The notes under the pieces were generated by a model that did no database searches, was not told where the DNA came from, and saw nothing but the letters and a program-made list of their open reading frames with translations. This document shows positions 11,404 to 24,479 of a stretch of 64,000 nucleotides of DNA, piece after piece; the stretch's first letter is position 1; each line of letters starts with the position of its first letter. Origin of the DNA: Stropharia rugosoannulata (lineage: Eukaryota > Basidiomycota > Agaricomycetes > Agaricales > Strophariaceae); the NCBI GenBank assembly GCA_028532985.1, contig JANCIK010000007.1, forward strand, positions 2,852,001 through 2,916,000, written 5' to 3'. The translations under genes and the position numbers were made by a program.

Positions 11404-14400
11404 TGGGTGCAGAGGTTGGCAAATAATTACTGTTGGTGGAAATGGGAGACAACTTTGAGATATCCCATACTCGGATTGATTTATCATCTGACCCAGAGAC
11501 AATGTGACTGCCATCAGGTGAGAATGCAACTGATGTAACAGCACTAGTGTGGCCCAGAAGCACATGCAGCTCTTCACCAGTCAGAGCATCCCATACTCTG
11601 ACTGATTCTTCATCTGAGCCAGAGACAATGTGACTCCCATCAGGCGAGAATGCAACTGATGTAACCCACTGAGTGTGGCCCTGAAGTACATGCAGCTGTT
11701 GACCAGTCAGAGCATCCCATACTCGGACTGATGATTTATCACCTGACCCAGAGACAATGTGACTCCCATCAGGTGAGAATGCAACTGATTTAACAGCACT
11801 AGTGTGGCCCTGAAGTACATGCAGCTCTTCACCAGTCAGAGCATCCCATACTTGGACTGATTTATCAAATGACCCAGAGACAATGTGACTCCCATCAGGT
11901 GAGAATGCAACTGATGTAACAGCACTAGTGTGGCCCAGAAGCACATGTAGCTCTTCACCAGTCAGAGCATCCCATACTCGGACTGATGCATCATATGACC
12001 CAGAGACAATGTGACTCCCATCAGGTGAGAATGCAGCTGATGTAATAGCATCAGTGTGGCCCTGAAGTACATGCAGCTCTTCACCAGTCAGAGCATCCCA
12101 TACTCGGACTGATACATCATCTGACCCAGAGACAATGTGACTCCCATCAGGTGAGAATGCAACTGATGTAACAGCATCAGTGTGACCATATAAAGTCATT
12201 AGAACTTTGCTGCCAACCCTAGGATTTATAAATTGTGGAATCCTAGCAAAAATTGTTTTCCACTTCTTAATTGGTTCCAATTTTCCTGGCCAGGTTGCTA
12301 GTGCAGATATATATAAATGTGGAGTTGATGCAATAGCATTGCTTCCAGAAAAGTAGAGTGCAAAATTGCTAATTTCCAGTAGATAACTCCTAAGCATATT
12401 CTTTATCCAATTATTAATAGAAAATACTTTGAAACAGAAAGTTTTACTTACTTGAGACTTGTCTAACAAGTTGTATAGTTGCCTAAGTATCAAAGAGCAT
12501 TTTCCTGCACTCTGTAGCAGATTCATTGTCTCAACCCAAAACAATACAGGAAGATCAAGAAATTGTTGTAATTTCTGATATAGATTATGGAAAAGAGTAC
12601 TGCTTGTAGCCATGACATGATGACCCCAATGATGGCAGCAATAGCTTAATATAGGGGAGATTTGCTGTTTGATTTGGACTGGAAGCATATCATTGGATTT
12701 ATCAAGTATGAATGATGATTCAATATTGGCTATATTAAATTTCAATTGCTTCAATATTTTGAAACAAGATGCAGCAAGGCCACTATGGTAAAAAGCAGCC
12801 TCACAGGCAAAATTTCCAGATCTTTTAGAATCAAAGATAAAATCTGGAAAAGATTTATGATAGAAAAAAACTTTGTTATCCTTTGTATAAAGCACTGAAT
12901 GAAGACTTTTAAGAATATTTTCTGTGATAGAAATGCCAAGTGAGGTGTATGTACTATTGCTTTTGGAAACTAGCTCTGTGGCAACAGAAATAGATATAGG
13001 CTCTGCACTGCATAGAAATATATGAAGTATAGGCAGATAGAATCTACTTTTGCAGTTTTTGGATGCATCTGACAAAAGTTGACAATATAAAGTATCCAGC
13101 AGTGGTTTATCAGAGTAGCCTTGGTTTGTAGCATCAGATTTGAAAAGTGTGTCCAAATGCTCCTTGTACTCTTCAGCTGCATATCCTTCCACATACTTGA
13201 CAAGAGTGGCAGCATAAATGAATAGCCCTTGGGACTGGTTTTTAAGGATGTTAATTTCCTTGTCACTTAAAGAAGGAGAAAGACTAGCATAAAGGTATGT
13301 ATGCACATCTTGACTAGCCTCTTCTTCAGAAACATCCTGAAGCCTGTAGTAGTCTTTGTGGATAAGAGAATCTACATGCTTTACAAGTTTATCATCTGAC
13401 CGACTAGTGATAAAGAACTTGAGACCACTAGTGCGATTCTGAGTGTCATTATTAATAATATTAACAAGAACACGTAGAAATTCAGAGCCACCAATGCCTT
13501 CAACCTCATCAAGTGCATCAATAACAATGAGATAGTACTTTGGAATGGATTTATCCATTAGCCGGGCAGCCTGACAGTCATACCATGGTCCAAATAGAAG
13601 AAGATCAAGTTGGGTGTGAAGTGCATATGTAGTAACAGACTTTCCGCCTGTAGAGCGCTCCAAAGCATCCAAGAATGGTGGACATTTTAAAGCAAGTTGA
13701 TAAACAATTGTCCGGATAATAAACTTAGACAAGCGGGTTTCATCAAAGTGCTGTGAACAAAAGAAATCTCCTCCCAATATGATATTATCCCCAGATACAC
13801 TGTCAAAGGCAAAACGGCGGGCAATTGTAAAAGCAATAGTGCTTTTCCCAGATCCAGCATGACCAAATAGCCAATAAACACTTGGACAAGTTAATGAAGT
13901 GTCCTTGGCCCAGGATATAATAGCACCCATAATATTTTCACGGGTTCTTGGTGTACACATCTGACGATAAAGTAACTGTGCATCTTGACCTTCCAAGAGA
14001 TAGGCATGATGAGCAATTTGAGAAGGGCTAAGGCAGTCAAGCCATAAGTCCTAAATATTACTTTGAGATTTACTGAAAATAAGAGACAAAATATGATTTA
14101 TACCTTTACAGCTTGATTAATGTCATGCACCATTGTAAAGACTCTCATATCCAGTGCAATCTATGTATACTTGAGTATAAAGCTCAATTATAAACGAGAA
14201 GTATATACCTCAAACTGGATTCTTGCCTCATTGATGCGCACAAATGTATCTGCTATCTCACTTTGTTCATGCTCATGATCCAGAAATTTCTTGAACTTGG
14301 ATTTGTTCTTTAAAGCCTCTAGGCCACGTAACTCCTTCTCAAGAACACTATATGTATATGAGTATGCATCTATAACAAGTAGCACGGAGGAGCACTTACA

Positions 14401-16484
14401 ATTTAAAGTAATTAAGCCAATGCATATCCTCCTTTCTCCTGTACTCTGGTTTCCAGTTATCCAATGCCGTGACCAATGTCTTCAATTGCTCTCCAGTAGA
14501 AACTATCTGACGTGCAATGGCATCATTATTCTGATGTACTGTCTAAAGCCTGGTTAGTAAAAACCTAATTACCAAGCATATTCACTGACCTTTGCTACGT
14601 CAACAATGGCCTTGACCAGTCCTAGAGCAACCTTGGCAGGATTGGAATCCACAACGTCCGCAGCTTTAGTGACCAGAGTAATAAGGGCCTTGCCCGTGAG
14701 TTTGAGATTATCCTTGATGTTAGAGCGTGTAGCAGAAGCGGAAGGGCCCGAGTCCTGAGTCAAGTCATTCGAGCCACCAACATGCTCTTTAATGACGACA
14801 GTAAGTGAACTATGATGATGTTTTAAATCTAGTCTCACCTTGGGTAGCGGATATCCTTTCGGTCATAGTGTGCGGTGCCGGATGAATGACTTGGCCTGAG
14901 CATGGCAATGAGAAGAGCGTCTAACGAGGAATGGAGTATAAGCTCACCTTGCGTGCCTAACGGGGAATATAATCCCTGTGGTCCGGCCAACCCTACGCGT
15001 CCGGGGTTATCTACATGTGTCGATGAGTTTGTAGTTCTACAACGGTTCACCAATATATAAGATCGAGGCATACCTTCCTGGGCAGTGACTGGAGGATGAA
15101 TAACACGATTAGTACCGGGAATATTGGCGAAGAGAGTTTATGTTTACTTACCGGCAGGTGTCTCCATAGAACCATTATCATCGGACGGGATCATTGGCAG
15201 GTCCTTGTCCCTCAGAATGGGGGCCATAGTCACAACGGCAGCGCACGAGCCATCAGCGCGTCCTTAGGGTCAACTGTAAGTATACACCAATGTGCATTAG
15301 AGTTCCGGTGCTCTTACCGTGAGACCGAATAGCCTCAGCACTCTGGGGGACAGGCTGCAAACCCGGCTGAATGTCCTGGCCTGCTTAAATAACGAAGAAG
15401 AGGTGAGCTAATGATATGCTTGTGTACATCAGTATACTTACCACGGAATTGTCCAGCGGACGGGAGCTGAGTGGCGGCCTGTGGTCCTGGCTGCTTGAAG
15501 CCTTGTCCCCATAAAACAATGAGAAGAATGTCCGCGCGGAGACATATGTAGACTCACCCTCAGTGCCTGTAGCGGGTACCAATGTCTGTGGTGCATCCAA
15601 TTCTCTGCGTCCGCGGGCATCTAAGTATTTTAAAGGTGAGTGAACCGTCGATGAACATTATATTTTTGATGGGCCCTCACCTTGAGACTGAATGGCCGCA
15701 GCACTCTGAGTGACGGTCTGAAAAACCGGCTGATTGTCCTGGCCTGCCCACAATAAAGAGAAGAGGTGAGCCTGAAATATATTTGACTACAAATTTGATT
15801 ACTTACCACCGGATTGTCCAACGGACGAAACCTGAACGGTGGCAGCCTGTGGTCCTGGCTGCTTGCCTTGATCTGACAACGGCGATGGGAAACAGGTTTG
15901 AGCGGATTTGTGTAAACTCACCGCCTGCGGCTGGAGTGGAGGGCGATGCCTGGAATGCATCCAATCCTGCGCGTCTGTGGTTATCTAAATAATTTAATGA
16001 GCTTTCGGAATATCGAAGAATCCGGGAAACCATTAGGCGTACCCTCCTGGTTCGTAGCTAATAGAATAATAAGAAAATTGTCAAGATCGGCTAGCTGAAG
16101 AAGAGAATGCAGTTATTTACCAGCAAGTATTCTGATTGTATTATCCTGGGTGAGAGTCACTGGAAGAGACACAGTTGACTGGTTGATGGGCGCAGCATCC
16201 GCGTCCCCGCCTCCCTGTCCGCCCTCCAAAGCCAATCCCGCGGCCGATTCACCAAATCCCGCAGCACCAGGATCGACAGGGAGAGACGCAGTCGACTTGT
16301 TAAGCACCGCGCGCTTGAGGAATTGGGATAAAAGCCCTTTCCCAGAGGACTCCCTTGCAGTGCTCTGTCCAGGCTCAACCAAGTCAGCGCGCTGGGAGCT
16401 CTTGCCCGGCTTGTTGACCAGTTTCTTGAAAAAGTTCAATTTCTTGTATTCTTTATTGTTCTGTGCGTTGTTGTCGTTCTCCAT
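11375..16484 (-). CDS. NACHT-WD40 NLR-type receptor, ~18-20 exons, ~1,400 aa
   Basis: A STAND-family NTPase expected to act in non-self recognition or programmed cell death. The chosen start (16484) has a good AUG context and opens with a Lys/Asn-rich segment. Exon 1 is 16121-16484. An array of mini-exons follows (16057 down to 14839), then exons at 14590-14786, 14400-14542, 14209-14347, 14104-14160 and the long last exon 11375-14050. The last exon encodes a NACHT NTPase with Walker A GHAGSGKST and Walker B YLIVIDALDEVEG. It then encodes a helical region and six WD40 repeats of ~42 aa that are almost identical to each other. Exon phases agree from end to end except at 15152-15273, where I cannot place a clean splice and a stop is met. 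That point could be a wrong model or a mutation. The family resembles the Podospora het-d/het-e NWD genes by architecture. The target recognised is unknown. Confidence 0.85.
11466..12186 (-). repeat. Six near-identical WD40-coding units (~126 bp each)
   Basis: The units encode blocks of the form GHTxxVTSVAFSPDGSHIV, and their DNA is nearly identical between units. Differences cluster at a few codons after GHT and after SGS, the positions that form the variable face in high-identity WD40 arrays. One unit has an extra codon (GDKSSV). Such arrays change copy number easily by unequal crossing-over. Confidence 0.9.
14839..16057 (-). repeat. Array of symmetric phase-1 mini-exons in the NLR gene
   Basis: Resolved exons are 16043-16057 (15 nt), 15922-15984, 15807-15872, 15681-15743, 15558-15620, 15442-15501, 15318-15380, 15074-15088 (15 nt), 14948-15010 and 14839-14895. 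Each starts after a G left by the previous exon and ends in G, so every exon is phase 1-1. They fall into classes that recur in order: a 5-aa exon ending xTxQE, then a 'D..R..L' exon, a 'KQPGPQAAT' exon and a 'GQ..P' exon. Exons and introns are duplicated together. The encoded linker is rich in Gln, Pro, Ala and Ser. Confidence 0.75.
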
Positions 16485-19400
16485 GATGATGATGGTAAAA
16501 GACGCTGTTTGATTGTGGTAATCTGTCCTATCTGAGGTGTGCGCACAGTCGCTCCCACCCAGCCCACGTTTGGCACAACTCATGACCATGGAGCTGTGCA
16601 ACTCGCCGTGGTGCCGTACCTATTTTTCTCTTTGCCCTTGTCCCTCAACGTGATGAACGGAGTGCCAGATTCAGAGCAAAGTACGAATATCATTGCTGCT
16701 AGAGGCCAATGGCAGCTATGGATGTTCAAACTCAGACATACATTTCCTATAACACGACGCTGAACTTCGTCGTAACAAATGATTTAAGGCCTTCCATCTA
16801 ATAAGAGTGCCGAGCGCTGTGCGTGCCGTCCGGCACACTCCGAACCAACTCCGAACCGTTCGCTCTTTGAACTTGACCTCCAACACTGCCATGTCGCGCT
16901 CAGCCTCATCCCCGCAGAACCAGCCTCGGGAACACTGGGACCAAACTGAAACGATATATGTAACCTGAAATGGGGCCCTCCAAATCTGAATTTTGGATGC
17001 TCCTGTAGAGTACAACCACGGAGCTTTTTACGACCTGTAAGAGTCCCGAAGTAAGTTTCGTCTCTATCATGTTGTAGACGCGATTTACTGAACTATAAGT
17101 GACCAAGGACAAGCTAGCATGTACCAGGGGACGGCCATTTTTACCTGTTGACAAGGTTAATGAACGTTACAGCACTCAAAGTATTCCATTCAGGTGCGTT
17201 CCGTTTTGACCGCAGCGCAGCATACGTCTGATTTTATTTTATCAAGTCCTTGTCCACTCAGGCATATATACACCTACATAGCCCTAATCGGCTGCTGGTA
17301 ACGCTCTGGTCCTGAAACTCGTCTACCCCCTCTGTCTTCCCGCCCTGCCTCGTATCAGCTCTCGAACTGCGTCCGATTTCACCATAGCTGCCAAGCTCCT
17401 GGCTATGTACACATTGCTCGTGTCCAATATCTGTGGATACCACGTCAACGAGGGATCTCTCGCGATGTACCTGTCCTCAGATATCTAATGACGCGTCCTG
17501 CCCCGTATAGCGCACCGGAGAGGCAGTTTTAACTTGTCTGCACGCTCATGAATAGTTCGACACCCCCCTGCACTCCCCTGAACGCCTTTTCACCGACACT
17601 ACCCAATCACGTCAATTCCAGCCATCTAGTCTCCTAGTGAAGTGCTCGCCCACCCGCGCTCAAGCACAGAAATGAAGCTTGTTTCTGGATCTCTTTTATT
17701 GGTTCTGACGCTTCACCTCACTCGTTTATAACCGATCTTCTCGTGTTCGCTCCGCGCTTCAAGGCGAGGTAGCTGAGCCGTCCCCGTGGAAGGACACAGA
17801 AGAGCACTCGCACGTGTATGCCGCCTCAGTGACATTTTCTGAGAGACGAAACACCCCACTAAACATTGCGGCATCCTTCCGGTTGCTCGGCTCTAGTGCT
17901 GCAATGGCCATCTCTCACCTTCGCGTTACTTTAGTTTACAGAAACCGTCTGGATGGCATATTTGCCATTATATACTTGGATCCGCCTTCGACATGCATCC
18001 CACCACACCTGCGATTGCCCGTCGCGTTACGCTCGCCAGGCATACGAGTTTGGGCTCCTTTCTATAGCATGATTCATCATTGATCGTGCCCAGCGTTGGT
18101 TGGGACTCACCGGTGGTCGTCTCTACGGTTGGCCCGCTACCCAAACAGCTGCGTTTGCGTCTTCGGATTCTATGATCACGGACCGCCTTTTTTAGTGCAA
18201 GGTAGCAGGAAGACAATCATCTTGCTAGAACCCTGAAAGTCTGGGGCTCCTCTCGGCTCTATACAGGCTTACTTGCCCTCTATGCTCACCTGTCGTCCCG
18301 TACGGCTTCGACGGTGACGTTCATTCATTTGTCTTAGCTATCGCTCTCCACCCCGAGACACGAGGAGTCGTAGCCGTCTGCATCCGTCTGCATATTTTTC
18401 GCCCTCGTATTTTCGTCCCTTATTGGACACCTCAGTAATGTTTTCCACAGTCGTCTGCACCTCCGCTGTAGCGCAACACGGCTCCCATCCAGTGCAGGAA
18501 TGCCTCCTGGTCTAGAGCGTACCCATCCGTATGAGATACACATTACTCCAGTACAAACATTCTCCAGCTTTATGAAAGGGACGGAATGGTATACGCGAGC
18601 GGAGACCGCATGGACGATGGATGTTTCTAAGGTGCGGCTGTGGGTGGTGTCGGTGAGGGCGGGTTTGACCCCAGTACGTCGGTGAGCGATGCCTCAGTTT
18701 ACTCATCTCCAGCCGGCGATTTGACTAGGCTGTGCCGATAGAATCTACAAGACATCACCTGCGACTACTAGCACTACGCTTGCAGGTCAATCGGTCACAT
18801 ACCGCGCGTACTGCACTTTTATCTGGGCTCTGATACATTGGCTTCTGACTCTATGTCACTCTTTACGCCTGCGCATCTGTGTGTGAGGGCGTGGAGGTAT
18901 TATGGTGGGTTATATACAACGAAGGTCTCGAATACAATTGGCTGTCGACAGCTACTACAAGAATTATCAACATTTCCCCGGACCTTCAATATATTTCTGC
19001 TGTGCCTCGTGGAACGTACTTCTACGCCTTTTGCGCCTTAGGGCCGACCTTGACGACTTCTGCGCCTATTGTTTGCGTTGAATGGACGATTTTGGGCGAC
19101 TGAGGACTATTGAAGTCAGTCGAGCGCCAATTAGGCGGGCTTTACAATACGAGTGGATGGATGCTCATCCCAGTCTCCGTTTTATGGTTAACTAGATAGT
19201 TCATAGTGAGTTCTTTGTACGCTATGTTATTTTCATTATTGGCTTACTGTGATGGCGCTCCAGTGTCAGCGATAAGCTTGCTAGCACCTCAGCCTGTAAT
19301 GTTTCCTTGACCTTCGTGAATATGCTCTTCCGGCGGACGTAAATCACGATTTCTTCATCTTGCGTTGATGTACTGCTCGCCCCGGACATATGGTAAAGTT

Positions 19401-21898
19401 TTTATCCCTCGAGACAAAGGCAGAGGTTACGTGTATCATGACAGCTCGGGCTTCAAGCATATTGCAAGGGCCGATCGTATTTGGCTCGCAGCATGCCGTT
19501 GTTGCCGGAAAATGCATTCGAAGTATCATCGACGTCTTCGGATGGCTGTTGAGTGGATGACCGAGAGTTCAATACTCTGCTGTACGCGTCGGCAGGCTCT
19601 GAATCGTCCTTTCTTTGCTACTTTTTCCGACATGAAGTCGCGCCAGGTTTTGCGCAGCCTCAACTGAAATGGCCATCACTTCCACATCACCACCAATCTT
19701 TACTCGGTCTCATATCGCATATCTTTCGGAGAAAATCAATGTGTCGTACCACACATGTCGTTCGAGCTATTGCGTCGTAGTGGCCAATTGATGGACGTTT
19801 GGACCTTTGCCTGTTATCAAATGGCCTACTTCGATCCAGGCAGGTTACAGACATTCGCCCCGCGTTTGTGCACCAAATTGAATCCGAATAAGTGTAGCAG
19901 GAGTCGCGTTTGGACATCGCGACGCTACTGAAGCGAGCATGGGGTGATCTTTTGGCGAAAGCGACTACGGGCATGCATAGGTGCGTCTGTGTTTGATTGC
20001 GGTGTATTATACGTCTAATGTACTCAGGCCGTTGTTACCTCCGGCATGGCTCAGCGCTCCGTGACCCGGTACTCCTTGCATGTCGATCCTGCTTCACTTC
20101 TTATTGGAAAGATAGACGAATAAAAGGTTGTTTATTGGGTTGCCCTATGGGCGCTTAAATACACTACGGAGTATTTACTAGAAAATTCTGTACGTAGGTA
20201 GATTAGTAATCTAATTACTAATGTCCATTCCAATTAATGAGCTCCATCACCGATGCTGGCTTGGCCAACTCCAACACTTCTCCAAGGTCCACTCCCTTTG
20301 TCCTTCCGCGCTACCCCGGATTCCATTTCAATTCTTAGTGATGGCCAGCGACGGATCTGCTCTCCAATCTCCTGGACATCTTGGACGACACATTGCTCAT
20401 CCCCCTTCTACCAAGGTCAAATGGATCTGAATCTCGTCACCGATCCTCTCTCGCATATCCGACACCGACATGTCCCGCACCATGCTTGAGCATCCGCACG
20501 GCAGCTACATAGCTCATGGGCGCTTTATTGCGTTGGCACTCCGCCGACACTCGGCTTCCACACTACCCAGTCACACCGAGTGCTCTTACTCATCCGCGCC
20601 TGAACTACAGTAATGGAGGCACTCATTCCTTCTCTTCCTTCTCCGCCTTCCATGCGTATCTCCTCACCTCATCGACAATCTTACAGCACAGCTACTCTTA
20701 TTTGTCGTAATCGCCTGCGTGAAAGATTCCGCGAACACTCGAACATTTTTAAATATTCATCGGTACGCATTATCGTACGAATTTTCCAGGACCGAACGTG
20801 CAGAAGCACACTCCGATACGGTCTTCACGACCATGTTGCGCCAGGTCTTGCTCAGCCTCCGACTCGTCTGCAGAAGTAACGTCAAGGAAACTGGGACGAT
20901 ATATATGCATTGTGAATAGGCCCCTACAGTCTTCCGGCGTTCTGTACGACGAATTCCCGTGTGCCTCTAGATTTTCCGTGGCCAACAGTTGACCCCCCTT
21001 CCCTTCGAGCTTCGTCCGTCATCATTAGGTGAGTTTCACTGTTTAGATTATGATATAGATGTATATTCAGAGCCACGTTGTTCTATGCTCTTAGAACCCG
21101 TCATGTCTGTTGCTGTCTATGTTCAGCTTTTATCGGCCTCGCTCCTCGGTATTGAAAGGCATCGCCTGGCACTTAGTAGCCAATTTCTGGTCATATGACA
21201 CTGATGGACACCCATACTACCGTTGTGGCGTCAGTCGCGTATTCTTTATAAATGCTATGACTCTTTCTGCCCCATCTTGTACCAACGTTCAACGTTCAAC
21301 ACTCAACACCGATCCTACAGACCCAGGACGACATACGATGGATATCGTTGATTCACGCTTGAAGTAACAGTAACTTCCAGCACTTCGGACCGGATGTACG
21401 ACAATCAATGCATACGGACTTGATTATGGAGCAAATCGCCTCTGGACATGTAAGCACTTTGCACATATCTTCTGTGGGCGAATTAGCTGATGTAGTATAC
21501 GTTGATGATAGTGAACACCAGATCTACTGCCATTATATTTGGCGCGCTTCCGAACTATACCGCTGTGGTTTCTGTCACGGGCAAGGGGTGTTAATCGGAC
21601 ATCTCCCACAGAAGACAAGAACTATGCTGTTGTGGGGTAAGGCTGCGCATAGACGTATCAGATCTGTTGCTTTTCGTTTCTTCTTTGTGTATGAGCACGA
21701 GCGCCCTGATAATCTTTCAGTTCTTGATCTGTTCTCTGTCCCTGCTTGGGAGTATGCATGATGTGAGTTTCGTCAAAAAGTTCTCGCTCCGTATGCTCTA
21801 TCTTACCGAGACGACGAATAGCAGGGCGATAGAATCATCTACATCATGGAATCCAGGATGTTATGGCTCTGGTCGCTGGCTGTCGGCGCTCGGCTACT
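16485..21898. other. Long stretch without a recognised gene
   Basis: Six-frame reading gives only short ORFs without motifs or consistent codon use. The first few hundred bases should hold the NLR promoter. Short segments recur in diverged form, for example CATGTYGCGC with CAGCCTC nearby at about 16886, 19632 and 20830, and CACTACCCARTCAC at about 17599 and 20560. This suggests old, decayed repeats. Confidence 0.5.
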
Positions 21899-22999
21899 CA
21901 CTCCTCTGCACATACGTCTGCTTGCGTCGTCCAGCAGATAGTTAATGTTCATCAGCGACCCCAACGCCACCGACTCTTTTTTACATCTCCGCAGCCATCT
22001 ATCTCTTGACCTCTGTTTCACGGTTGACCTGATTCTCCCGCTGCAAACCTTCCTTGCTATTTTATACTTCGGATATAAGGCTCGTTCTTTCACTTTACTT
22101 GTCCTAGCTTATCTAGCCAGTGTTACTGTTGGGTAGGTGCAAGTAGGCTTGTGCATAGAATACCTCTTCTTATTGTGCATTTTCAGAGGAATCATCAGCG
22201 CTGTCTCTACCTGCTTACTCCCAAACTTCTGAATGCCATTCTCTTAACGATACAATCATGAGTCCCAAACTTGATTAGCTGGATCAGCCAGTACTAATGG
22301 TTTTCCGAGTTCAGAGGAGCAAGCTTTCCTTGAAATCCGACGTGTTCATGTCCTCTGAAAGTACCATACTTTTCAAACCCGGACACTACCGCCCTCCCGC
22401 TCGTCAGGTCTGTCGCTGTGTAACATCTACACATGGATCCCCGGGGTATTCGTGATGGCCTTTTAGCAAGAATGCGGTGTACTCGGGCTAGGCATGCCTT
22501 TCTAGTGCGGCGTTGTATCCCATTTCTGTGATCTATGACCACCCCCTTTGCGCTATGTACGACAGGAACTGCTTGACCTCCCTGATCCTCAGGGCAGCTA
22601 TTGATCCAACGAATCCGATGGGTTTAGCTGGAGGGCTTAGATTCTGATAATGTGACATAGCTGTCTACCCTACGAACTTGCTTTCGCATACATGACCCAA
22701 TCTGTATCATCCACTACTAGACGACATATATATTAAAGTCAGCCGCAGCGCATGGTGTGGTGGTTCTGCTCTTCGTTCTTGGAGGCTGACCAGGATGGCT
22801 GACTATTGTGGGTGGCTAACTGCGAGTGCATGTTACTGGTCGAAAAATTGTCAGCCACCCAGTCAGGCTGGTTGAATTCAACGAAACACTTAAAATGGTT
22901 CTCTTGCACTCGTCCATGTATCTCAGCACATACCAAGGTTATTTACTCTTCCGAGTACTTCATATCCAAACTCACTCTTATCAAGCTCTCTCCGACTCC
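21899..22999 (+). repeat. Direct repeat, copy 2 of the kinase 5' flank
   Basis: Same orientation as 991-1855 and clearly homologous, but here it runs into AT-rich DNA instead of a kinase gene. The match ends at CTCTCTCCGACTCCGA, within a few bases of where the kinase start codon lies in copy 1. Two blocks of ~110-135 bp are present only here. Confidence 0.8.
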
Positions 23000-24479
23000 G
23001 ACATCGGACACTTGGGATTAATCCTGTAAGGTTATACAAAGCAGTATAATAGCTATAAGGTGCTACCTCTGGTATCATATTGGCATAACGTTACAGCTGT
23101 GTTTGCATAAATATTATAGTATTTTCGGTAGGTGTCATAACTGGAATAATAACGCAGTAACTTTAATGCCTCTTTGTATACCCACGTAATATCTGGACGT
23201 GTTCTATATATATTATTTGGCATTCTAAATTTGACAATTCCTTACATCTTTGTAGGCCTGATATACGACAATATAGCTTGATATCTAACATATTCCGTGA
23301 TCCATTGAAAAATTATTCTGACTCTATAACGTATGGTAGTGTATCCAATGTTTTTATATAGGCATAAAATTTCTAGATTGCCTTTCACTTATATATAAAT
23401 TTTACAGAGTAATATATTACTCTATATTCTTCGACTGAATTATAACATTGCTTCATTACTAAATTACATATTTATGTACCACAAGTTAAGGCGTAGATTA
23501 TTTTAAGTATGATACCTTTTCTATCGATGAATCTCTTTACCAGTTTTCTAGCAGTGGTATTGTTGTGGAGAAGATTATAGCATGTTCCAAGCCTTCACAG
23601 ATATATAACATTATTGTATTTATAGGTGGTTGTGCAGCACGGCTCTCATATGCTCACATCTTGAAAGCCTGACTTAGGAGAGTCAATCTCCGGCCGGCCT
23701 TGTGGTCTTGGATAATACATATAATTTCTTAGAATGGCAGGCAGGAAGGATTATTGAGCTCTGATTCTTACATCCAAACAGCTCTTGATTCAGTAAGTGC
23801 TCGAGCTTAGAAAGTATCAGATGTTTTTTTTGAGCAAAATATTTTAAGAGTAGCATTATTCTATATATACAGGAGGGAATGCAGTAGGAGGCAACAACAG
23901 TGCAATTCATTATAACTCCTTATTTCTATGACTGCACTTAACACAATAATTTAACAGGGGACTGTAACAGATATAATTGCAGACTGTAAGTTCCATATGT
24001 GACATATAAAGTGTGGCTAGTAGCAAGAAAAGTATCAGCAGTGCGAACTAGCAAAGTCCAGTGGAAAAACATACTGGAAGTCTTTAAAGGCCTGGGCCAA
24101 CAGGGTCCTGCGACGCAAGTACGGATGTACGCGCATTTTTGCACTTGCCGCGTCGGCGCTTGAGTGCAGGCGGCGCTGGAAGTGAAGAGTCAGTTTTAGG
24201 AAGTTGAAGGCGCAAAAGAAGGTCGGGAGCGGTGAAGGAGAAGGAACATAATGTAGTAGAGTGGGGTGTGTCTAGCTGCCTCCCCTGGGACAGGCTGCCT
24301 CTCTGCCAGTAATCTTGTGAATGACCGCAGTGTAACAGCTTGTCCTCCCGCAAAGCGTCTGTGCACTGCCACTGCGTCTCGAAAGAGTGTTGAACAATAA
24401 TGATCTCGAAATTTCAACCAATAAATTAAACAACCACGCTCATTTGTGCGAAGGACGCGTTGAGGCGCTGCTGCCACGT
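23000..24479. other. AT-rich intergenic DNA up to the 5' end of element A
   Basis: 23.0-24.0 kb is very AT-rich without coding features. 24.1-24.48 kb has a more balanced base composition and some open frames on the minus strand, but I recognise nothing. The last bases before element A are CACGT. Confidence 0.5.

Noticed and set aside
24084..24477. Minus-strand ORFs just before element A as a gene
   Set aside because: Several frames are open at once, no domain or splice pattern is visible, and there is no clear start.
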